Assembly: GCA_037132075.1 (NCBI GenBank)
Contig: JBAXPV010000007.1
Location: forward strand, 58,540-122,539
Direction of reading: 5' to 3'
DNA length: 64,000 nucleotides
Source: JBAXPV01 sp037132075
GTDB lineage: Bacteria; Bacteroidota; Bacteroidia; Bacteroidales; CAIXZF01
A program made the translations under genes and the position numbers. A model generated the notes under the pieces. The model had not been told where the DNA came from and searched no databases. It saw only the letters and a list, made by a program, of their open reading frames with translations. Below, piece after piece: positions 59,209 to 64,000 of the stretch (position 1 is the first letter of the stretch; each line of letters begins with the position of its first letter).

Positions 59209-59688
59209 ATGATGCAGTTACAAGCAGAGATAAAGAGAATAGAAGATAAAAAATTGATTGGGAAGCGTATTCGTATGAATCTCGCCAATGACAAGACTTT
59301 TGAGCTATGGCGCAGTTTCATGCCTCGCCGTAAAGAGATTTCTAACAATCTGAATACCGAGCTTATTTCGATGAAAGTATTTCCACCTTCTTATGATCTG
59401 CAAAATCCCGAATCTAATTTTGAAAAGTGGGCTGCCGTAGAAGTCTCCGACTTTGATATCATCCCTGAGGGGATGGAAAGCTATACGCTTGTTGGCGGGC
59501 TTTACGCGGTATTTCATTTCAAAGGCAATCCAAATAATGCCTCGGGATTTTTCTTAAATATCTTTAAAGCCTGGATGCCTGCGTCTGGCTTTGTCCTGGA
59601 TAATCGGCCTCATTTCGAGATTTTAGGAGACAAATTCAATAAAGATGCTGCCGATTCTGAAGAAGATATTTATATTCCGATTCGCTGA
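59209..59688 (+). CDS. GyrI-like / AraC-effector-binding-domain protein
   Basis: 159 residues from ATG 59209 (59212 also possible). It shows the GyrI-like small-molecule-binding pattern: an opening strand with IEDKKLIGKRIRMNLANDKTFELWRSFMPRR, then FEKWAAVEVSDFDIIPEGMESYTLVGGLYAVFHFKG and a C-terminal RPHFEILGDKFNK followed by EEDIYIPI. In the family this fold binds ligands or DNA gyrase; stand-alone copies may be drug-binding or hydrolytic. No signal peptide. The ligand is unknown. Confidence 0.85.
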   Translation: MMQLQAEIKRIEDKKLIGKRIRMNLANDKTFELWRSFMPRRKEISNNLNTELISMKVFPPSYDLQNPESNFEKWAAVEVSDFDIIPEGMESYTLVGGLYAVFHFKGNPNNASGFFLNIFKAWMPASGFVLDNRPHFEILGDKFNKDAADSEEDIYIPIR

Positions 59689-59725
59689 GGTCCAGCGTCC
59701 TGGCTTCTGACGCTGCGGTTTTCGT

Positions 59726-60583
59726 TTATCCCAATTCGAAACTGCTAACGCCAAACACCCTGTTAATATCAAGATCGGGTTGGGCTTGCGTGTACATCCT
59801 GGCTGTGCCAAAGACTTTCTTCATCCCATAGGATTCAGCCAGGGCTAGGGCTTCTTTGTTAGGCTCAGGGGTATCCAGAAATATCGGAGCCCCTACTTCA
59901 ATAAAATTGTTGACTGACTGAAACAGTTCCCGCGCCAATTCAGGACTATCGGCAAACAGAGGTCCAGTCTTATATCCAATTCCGCATTTACGGATGACAC
60001 TATATCCGGCGAGCTTTCCATCATGTTTTGCCCCAATGGCAAGGCTTTCGTTTTCTCTAAGCCAGCTCCTCAGGAAATTCCGTCTTGGCACAGGGAAGTG
60101 GATACTATCATAGCTCAGGATTTCATCGATAGTGAATTCTGAAAGGGGCAGGATCTCAGGAAATGATTCGGCTGAATGACGGGAAATCCCTTCATATCGG
60201 AGGTTGTTATAGGCCAGCTTAAATCCTGATTTCTCATAATTGGCTATCTGGTCTATGACACCGTCAAGACTGATGTTGCGGTCACCCAAGTATTTCATGG
60301 CTTCATTCCAGATCTTCATACCGTAGCCTTTGCCCCGATATTCCTGCTTCACGATATAAAAACCCAGAAACCCGAAACTGCTGTCATAAGCCACAGCTGA
60401 CAGGCAGGCGATGGGCTCATCATCAAGCAGGCCGATGAGGAATCCTGTCGGATCAGTGTTGTAAAAGCTGATGGCATCATGAAGCCCTGGATTCCATCCT
60501 TCCTTGGCGGCCCATGTGAGGGCGATGTCATTGACTTCTGACATGGTCATCGGGCGGATGTGGTAGTTGTCGCTAGTGCTCAT
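59726..60583 (-). CDS. GNAT-family N-acetyltransferase with two GNAT modules
   Basis: 285 residues. The N-terminal GNAT domain (about 1-130) has IACLSAVAYDSSFGFLGFYIVKQEYRGKGYGMKIWNEAM, with the acetyl-CoA loop Q/R-x-x-G-x-G/A as YRGKGYG. A second, shorter GNAT-like module (about 150-285) has RNFLRSWLRENESLAIGAKHDGKLAGYSVIRKCGIGYKTGPLFADS and DTPEPNKEALALAESYGMKKVFGTARMY, matching the YitH/HsdR-like second acetyltransferase domain seen in such proteins. The acceptor is unknown. It faces the convergent GyrI-like gene. Confidence 0.9.
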   Translation of the reverse strand: MSTSDNYHIRPMTMSEVNDIALTWAAKEGWNPGLHDAISFYNTDPTGFLIGLLDDEPIACLSAVAYDSSFGFLGFYIVKQEYRGKGYGMKIWNEAMKYLGDRNISLDGVIDQIANYEKSGFKLAYNNLRYEGISRHSAESFPEILPLSEFTIDEILSYDSIHFPVPRRNFLRSWLRENESLAIGAKHDGKLAGYSVIRKCGIGYKTGPLFADSPELARELFQSVNNFIEVGAPIFLDTPEPNKEALALAESYGMKKVFGTARMYTQAQPDLDINRVFGVSSFELG

Positions 60584-60622
60584 AGTTAGTTTTTTTCTTA
60601 TAAAAGTATCATTATTATTTCA

Positions 60623-60691
60623 AACCACAAGGCACACCAGCTTCTTATTTCTTTGCAATCCTTGTGAAAAAACCTTGTGAGCCTTGTGGTT
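60623..60691. repeat. accacaagg palindromic repeat upstream of rnhA
   Basis: Arms aaccacaaggcacacca (from 60623) and its near reverse complement ttgtgagccttgtggtt (ending 60691) match at 15 of 17 positions. The right side also has three ccttgtg units in tandem. It is the second clear member of the family seen at 17373-17456. It lies between the divergent GNAT and rnhA genes. Confidence 0.8.
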
Positions 60692-60710
60692 AATAAGCTC
60701 AATGCTTTTG

Positions 60711-60718
60711 TACCTTTG
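60711..60718 (+). promoter_or_regulatory. TAnnTTTG promoter element of rnhA
   Basis: TACCTTTG lies 15 bp before the ATG at 60734 and just after the palindromic repeat. Confidence 0.5.
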
Positions 60719-60733
60719 CTCAAAATTATTTTG

Positions 60734-61363
60734 ATGGCTGCAAAAAAGTTCTATGTCGTTTGGAAAGGCCGCACCACCGGGGTTTTCGACATCTGGGATG
60801 ATTGTTTTGAGAGCATCCAGGGATTTCCGGGTGCTCAGTACAAGTCGTTCGAAAGCAAGGAAATTGCAGAGGCAGCAGCTGAAAAATCACCCTGGATCTA
60901 CATCGGGAAGAACAAAGCAGCCAAGGAACGGATTACTTCGATCGATCCCAATGATTTCCCAATCTTTGACAGCATGTCGGTCGATGCCGCCTGTAGCGGG
61001 AACCCGGGAGCACTTGAATACAGGGGTGTAGATACCCGTAGCGGGAAACAGCTGTTTCACCAGGGACCTTTTCCTGAAGGTACTGTCAATATCGGAGAAT
61101 TTCTGGCGATTGTACACGGACTGGCTTACCTAAAAAAGCACAAAAGCAGTGTTGCGATCTACTCAGATTCACTCACAGCCCGAAAGTGGGTAAAGGACAA
61201 GGCCATCAGGACAAATCTGGTACGTACTGTGAAAAATGATGCGCTGTTTCAGCTGGTCGACCGGGGAATCATCTGGTTAAAGACCCATTCGTATACAAAT
61301 CCGATCCTTACCTGGAAGACCAAGGTTTGGGGAGAGATTCCAGCGGACTTCGGAAGGAAGTAA
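60734..61363 (+). CDS. rnhA: Ribonuclease H1 with N-terminal viroplasmin-like domain
   Basis: 209 residues from ATG 60734, the start that opens AAKKFYVVWKGRTTGVFDIWDDCFESIQGFPGAQYKSF, a viroplasmin (RNase H1 N-terminal hybrid-binding) domain at about 4-46. The catalytic RNase H domain (about 75-205) has the acidic residues in DSMSVDAACSGNPG, GEFLAIVHGLAYL and VAIYSDSLTARKWV. It degrades RNA in RNA-DNA hybrids. The layout is like eukaryotic RNase H1 and is common in Bacteroidota. The first catalytic stretch reads SVDAACSGNPG where D-G-x-x-x-x-N-P-G is usual, an atypical but known variant. Confidence 0.93.
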   Translation: MAAKKFYVVWKGRTTGVFDIWDDCFESIQGFPGAQYKSFESKEIAEAAAEKSPWIYIGKNKAAKERITSIDPNDFPIFDSMSVDAACSGNPGALEYRGVDTRSGKQLFHQGPFPEGTVNIGEFLAIVHGLAYLKKHKSSVAIYSDSLTARKWVKDKAIRTNLVRTVKNDALFQLVDRGIIWLKTHSYTNPILTWKTKVWGEIPADFGRK

Positions 61364-61466
61364 GCGATTGTTTGGGGCGTGCTGCGTGAAATAAATCCTC
61401 TTTTTTTTTAACAGACAGTAGTTGACAAATAATCTACAATAGCAGGAAAACTGTAATTGGGTATTT

Positions 61467-61474
61467 TAATTTTG
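61467..61474 (+). promoter_or_regulatory. TAnnTTTG element upstream of the small lipoprotein gene
   Basis: TAATTTTG lies 69 bp before the ATG at 61544. It also marks the start choice, because an in-frame extension upstream would overlap it. Confidence 0.4.
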
Positions 61475-61543
61475 CAATCAACCTTATCATTGCAAGATCC
61501 TGAACAGTCCGGCCTAAGGACTATACCCAAACAACTCACTCTT

Positions 61544-61978
61544 ATGAAATCCTACCGCATTCTAATCCTCGCCCTATCCATTTTTGCTATAGGCTTTTCA
61601 AGCTGTAAAAAGGACGCTGACACTTCCTTTGCCAATTCCGTAAGTGCCACAATAGATGGCATCGGTTATTATTCTGATTCAATCGTAAGCATTGGTAGTG
61701 CCGAAATTATGAACTTTACTTCTGCAGTGGGCAAAGAAAAGATAATCCTGTACATCTCTTCGGCTGCCACAACAGGGAGTCATGCGTTGAATAACAATAC
61801 GTATAATATTTTATATTTTAATAAGAACGGAATCATTTATATGCCCAAGAGCGGGAATATCAATATCAGCAGTTATGATGTTGCATCTAAAGTCATTAAA
61901 GGATCTTTCTCTGCGACCCTTAATAATGGATCTGCAAATGCTGCCATTACGAATGGGGCTTTTCAGATTAAGTACTAA
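61544..61978 (+). CDS. Small lipoprotein (DUF6252-like)
   Basis: 144 residues from ATG 61544, chosen for its signal peptide and lipobox at C20 (AIGFSSCKKD). The mature part is all-beta: SVSATIDGIGYYSDSIVSIGS, TSAVGKEKIILYISSAATTGSHALNNNTYNILYFNKNG and a final GSFSATLNNGSANAAITNGAFQIKY. This follows the pattern of DUF6252-type Bacteroidota lipoproteins, with an A-x-I-x-G opening and a closing G-x-F-x-x-x-Y/A. Function unknown. It is followed by simple repeats and a C-tract array before atpD. Confidence 0.78.
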   Translation: MKSYRILILALSIFAIGFSSCKKDADTSFANSVSATIDGIGYYSDSIVSIGSAEIMNFTSAVGKEKIILYISSAATTGSHALNNNTYNILYFNKNGIIYMPKSGNINISSYDVASKVIKGSFSATLNNGSANAAITNGAFQIKY

Positions 61979-62027
61979 GATTGTTAGCTTTAGAAGTTAG
62001 TTCGTAGTTCGTTGTTAGTGGAGGGAT

Positions 62028-62056
62028 CCCCCCATCCCCCAGTCCCCCTCGCCCCC
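62028..62056. repeat. C-tract repeat upstream of atpD
   Basis: Four tracts of 5-6 C residues separated by AT, AGT and TCG. Same class as 40765-40798. It lies 46 bp before the atpD -7 element; a ttag/ttcg-type simple sequence (61982-62019) precedes it. Confidence 0.8.
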
Positions 62057-62101
62057 ACGATCGTTCTAAAACTGAAATTTTTCTAATTCAAAATTCTTCA
62101 T

Positions 62102-62109
62102 TACCTTTG
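62102..62109 (+). promoter_or_regulatory. TAnnTTTG promoter element of atpDC
   Basis: TACCTTTG lies 20 bp before the atpD ATG at 62130. No clear -33 TTTG is seen. Confidence 0.5.
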
Positions 62110-62129
62110 CCGCCTTATTTTTGCATGCT

Positions 62130-63641
62130 ATGAGTCAAAAAGTTGTTGGTAGAATTTCTCAGATCATCGGCCCTGTAGTCGATGTCACCTTTGATCAGAA
62201 TGTATTACTTCCTGATATTTACGAAGCACTTGAAGTGAAGCGCCTTGATGGCACAACCCTTGTGCTTGAGTCGCAGCAGGACATTGGAGAAAGTACAGTG
62301 CGTACGGTTGCTATGGATTCCACTGACGGTTTACGCCGCGGGATGGAAGTACATTCAACCGGAAGTCCTATTTCAATGCCTGTCGGTCCGGAAATCAACG
62401 GCCGTTTGTTTAATGTAATTGGTGATGCTATCGACGGTTTGGGTGATGTTTCCCGGGCCAAAACATATCCGATCCACAGAGATCCGCCACGTTTCGACTC
62501 GCTGAGTACGACGAAAGAAGTTCTTTACACAGGAATCAAGGTCATTGACCTTATCGAGCCTTACGCAAAAGGAGGGAAGATTGGTCTATTCGGGGGAGCT
62601 GGTGTAGGCAAGACTGTAATCATCATGGAGTTGATCAACAATATCGCCAAGAGTTATGCTGGTCTTTCAGTATTTGGTGGTGTTGGAGAGCGTACCCGTG
62701 AGGGGAATGATCTTTTGAGGGAGATGATTGAGTCGGGCGTTATTCGTTATGGCAAAGAATTCCTGGAAGGAATGGAAAAAGGCGATTGGGACCTGAGTAA
62801 AGTCGACCGTGAAGAGTTGGCACAGTCGCAGGCTACGCTGGTGTTCGGACAGATGAACGAACCACCCGGAGCCCGTGCCAGGGTTGCCTTGAGTGGTCTT
62901 ACCATGGCTGAGTATTTCCGTGATGGTGATGAGAAATCAGGTGGACGCGATATCCTTTTCTTCATTGACAATATTTTCCGTTTTACCCAGGCTGGTTCAG
63001 AAGTCTCTGCGCTTTTAGGCCGTATGCCTTCAGCCGTAGGTTACCAGCCAACGCTGGCAACAGAGATGGGTATCATGCAAGAGCGTATCACCTCAACCAA
63101 GAGGGGTTCTATCACCTCAGTGCAGGCTGTTTATGTGCCTGCTGATGACTTGACAGACCCGGCTCCTGCTACGACCTTTGCTCACCTTGACGCAACAACC
63201 GTATTAAATCGTAAGATCTCTGAGCAGGGAATTTATCCTGCTGTTGATCCATTGGATTCGACCTCACGTATTCTCACCCCTGACGTTGTGGGTGACGAAC
63301 ATTACAATACTGCACAGGCAGTGAAAGAGATCCTGCAACGATATAAAGAACTACAGGATATTATCGCCATCCTTGGAATGGATGAGCTTTCGGAAGAGGA
63401 TAAGCTTGTTGTGCACCGTGCTCGTCGTGTTGCCCGCTTCCTGTCGCAGCCATTCTTTGTGGCAACCCAGTTTACGGGTATTCCGGGTGCTTTTGTGCCG
63501 ATTGAAGACACGATCAAAGGATTCAAGATGATTCTCAACGGAGAAGTCGATGAGTATCCTGAAACCGCCTTCAGCATGGTAGGTACCATTGAGGAAGCTA
63601 TTGAGAAAGGTAAGAAACTCATGGCAGAAAGCCAGTCATAA
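62130..63641 (+). CDS. atpD: F1 ATP synthase subunit beta
   Basis: 503 residues from ATG 62130 (MSQKVVGRISQIIGPVVDVTF); in-frame TTG further upstream is less likely. Walker A GGAGVGKT is at about 155-162, followed by the catalytic glutamate region GGVGERTREGND and Walker B in GRDILFFIDNIFRFTQAGSEVSALLGRMPSAVGYQP. It is the catalytic subunit that makes ATP from ADP and phosphate. The LSKVDREELAQSQATLVFGQ region is slightly longer than in E. coli, as in other Bacteroidota. atpC follows after 8 bp; the other ATP synthase genes are not in the window, as expected for this phylum. Confidence 0.98.
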   Translation: MSQKVVGRISQIIGPVVDVTFDQNVLLPDIYEALEVKRLDGTTLVLESQQDIGESTVRTVAMDSTDGLRRGMEVHSTGSPISMPVGPEINGRLFNVIGDAIDGLGDVSRAKTYPIHRDPPRFDSLSTTKEVLYTGIKVIDLIEPYAKGGKIGLFGGAGVGKTVIIMELINNIAKSYAGLSVFGGVGERTREGNDLLREMIESGVIRYGKEFLEGMEKGDWDLSKVDREELAQSQATLVFGQMNEPPGARARVALSGLTMAEYFRDGDEKSGGRDILFFIDNIFRFTQAGSEVSALLGRMPSAVGYQPTLATEMGIMQERITSTKRGSITSVQAVYVPADDLTDPAPATTFAHLDATTVLNRKISEQGIYPAVDPLDSTSRILTPDVVGDEHYNTAQAVKEILQRYKELQDIIAILGMDELSEEDKLVVHRARRVARFLSQPFFVATQFTGIPGAFVPIEDTIKGFKMILNGEVDEYPETAFSMVGTIEEAIEKGKKLMAESQS

Positions 63642-63649
63642 TACAGGCG

Positions 63650-63886
63650 ATGCAACTCGATATTATTACACCCGACCGTACGATCTTTTCAGGGGAAGTG
63701 AACCTGGTTCAGCTTCCGGGCAAAGACGGATCTTTTGAGATTCTGAATATGCATGCCCCATTGATTGCAGTGCTGAAGTCGGGGCAGATCAAAATCCAGG
63801 ATCTGGAAAAGAAAACCCAGTTATTTGACATTAAAGGCGGCGTGGTAGAGGTACAGAAGAACAAAGTTCTGGTGCTTTCCGAGTAA
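63650..63886 (+). CDS. atpC: F1 ATP synthase subunit epsilon, short form
   Basis: 78 residues, against about 139 in E. coli. The beta-sandwich domain is complete (LDIITPDRTIFSGEVNLVQLPGKDGSFEILNMHAPLIAVLKSGQIKIQD) and the frame stops after VEVQKNKVLVLSE, so the C-terminal two-helix inhibitory domain is absent. Short epsilon subunits are usual in Bacteroidota. It lies 8 bp after atpD and the transcript is followed by tRNA-Asn. Confidence 0.95.
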   Translation: MQLDIITPDRTIFSGEVNLVQLPGKDGSFEILNMHAPLIAVLKSGQIKIQDLEKKTQLFDIKGGVVEVQKNKVLVLSE

Positions 63887-63902
63887 TATTTTTGAAAAAG
63901 CC

Positions 63903-63932
63903 TTTGTAGTTTCAAAAAGTTTTCTACTTTTG
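63903..63932 (+). promoter_or_regulatory. Bacteroidota-type promoter of tRNA-Asn
   Basis: TTTG (63903-63906) and TACTTTTG (63925-63932) are separated by 18 bp, and the mature tRNA starts 17 bp downstream. Confidence 0.65.
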
Positions 63933-63948
63933 CAGCTGCAAAAAGCAT

Positions 63949-64000
63949 TCCTCCTTAGCTCAGTTGGTTAGAGCATCTGACTGTTAATCAGAGGGTCGCT
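63949..64000 (+). tRNA. tRNA-Asn (anticodon GTT), partial
   Basis: TCCTCCT acceptor strand, TAGCTCAGTTGGTTAGAGC D-arm, then the anticodon arm TCTGA-CTGTTAA-TCAGA with anticodon GTT. The gene runs past the right edge of the window in the variable region. Confidence 0.93.

Overview
The window is about 64 kb of chromosome from a Bacteroidota bacterium, most likely a free-living or anaerobic-digester type Bacteroidales relative rather than a gut Bacteroides. The grounds are a SusC/SusD pair, three secreted proteins with type IX secretion (Por) C-terminal sorting domains, GldH, the prs-rplY-pth order, a short epsilon subunit beside atpD, mostly absent Shine-Dalgarno sequences, and TAnnTTTG promoter elements upstream of many genes and both tRNAs. 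Base composition looks moderate (roughly mid-40s % GC by eye). No rRNA, CRISPR array, prophage or complete insertion sequence was seen.

Layout. 1-6.9 kb (minus strand): a small beta-glucan utilisation locus in the order PKD-domain lipoprotein, GH16 glucanase, SusC, SusD (SusD runs off the left edge), with a promoter upstream and a strong hairpin after the first gene. 7.1-17.3 kb (plus): a c-type cytochrome / outer-membrane barrel / lipoprotein cytochrome trio, then two exporters arranged EmrA-EmrB-TolC and MFP-RND. 17.5-20.5 kb: an orphan ABC binding protein, a PiT phosphate transporter with its DUF47 partner, and a broken lipoprotein gene. 20.8-22.9 kb: an ArsR-type regulator facing a NorC/NorB-like pair whose catalytic subunit lacks several canonical ligands. 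23.2-27.7 kb: a one-component propeller/Y_Y_Y/LuxR sensor facing a secreted protein made of two near-identical 165-residue modules. 28-36.2 kb: a zinc-ribbon microprotein, a DsbA-family protein, a secreted rhodanese, a TonB-C-domain protein, an NTF2-like protein, tRNA-Leu, a hybrid histidine kinase and a lipoprotein.

36.3-40.7 kb is housekeeping (prs, rplY, pth, glyS) interrupted by a repeat-flanked, 5'-broken GxxExxY nuclease-like gene. 40.8-48.1 kb (minus) is a second RND pump operon, tetR-tetR-tolC-MFP-RND. 48.3-54.3 kb holds a C69 dipeptidase, a coiled-coil membrane protein, an LtaS-like sulfatase-fold enzyme, gldH and ribF. 54.3-64 kb has fusA, a flavin reductase, a stretch of gene remnants and repeats (57.2-57.9 kb), small lipoproteins, a GyrI-like protein, a GNAT protein, RNase H with a viroplasmin domain, then atpD-atpC and the start of tRNA-Asn.

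The strongest candidates for new biology are the NorB-like subunit (FeB His to Asn, Glu to Val, low-spin heme His to Met by my alignment), the cytochrome-barrel-cytochrome trio, and the interspersed repeats: accacaa/ggcaca hairpins, cgcagagggacgc repeats around the GxxExxY gene, and C-tract repeats able to form G-quadruplexes. All assignments are from reading the sequence; no database search was run.
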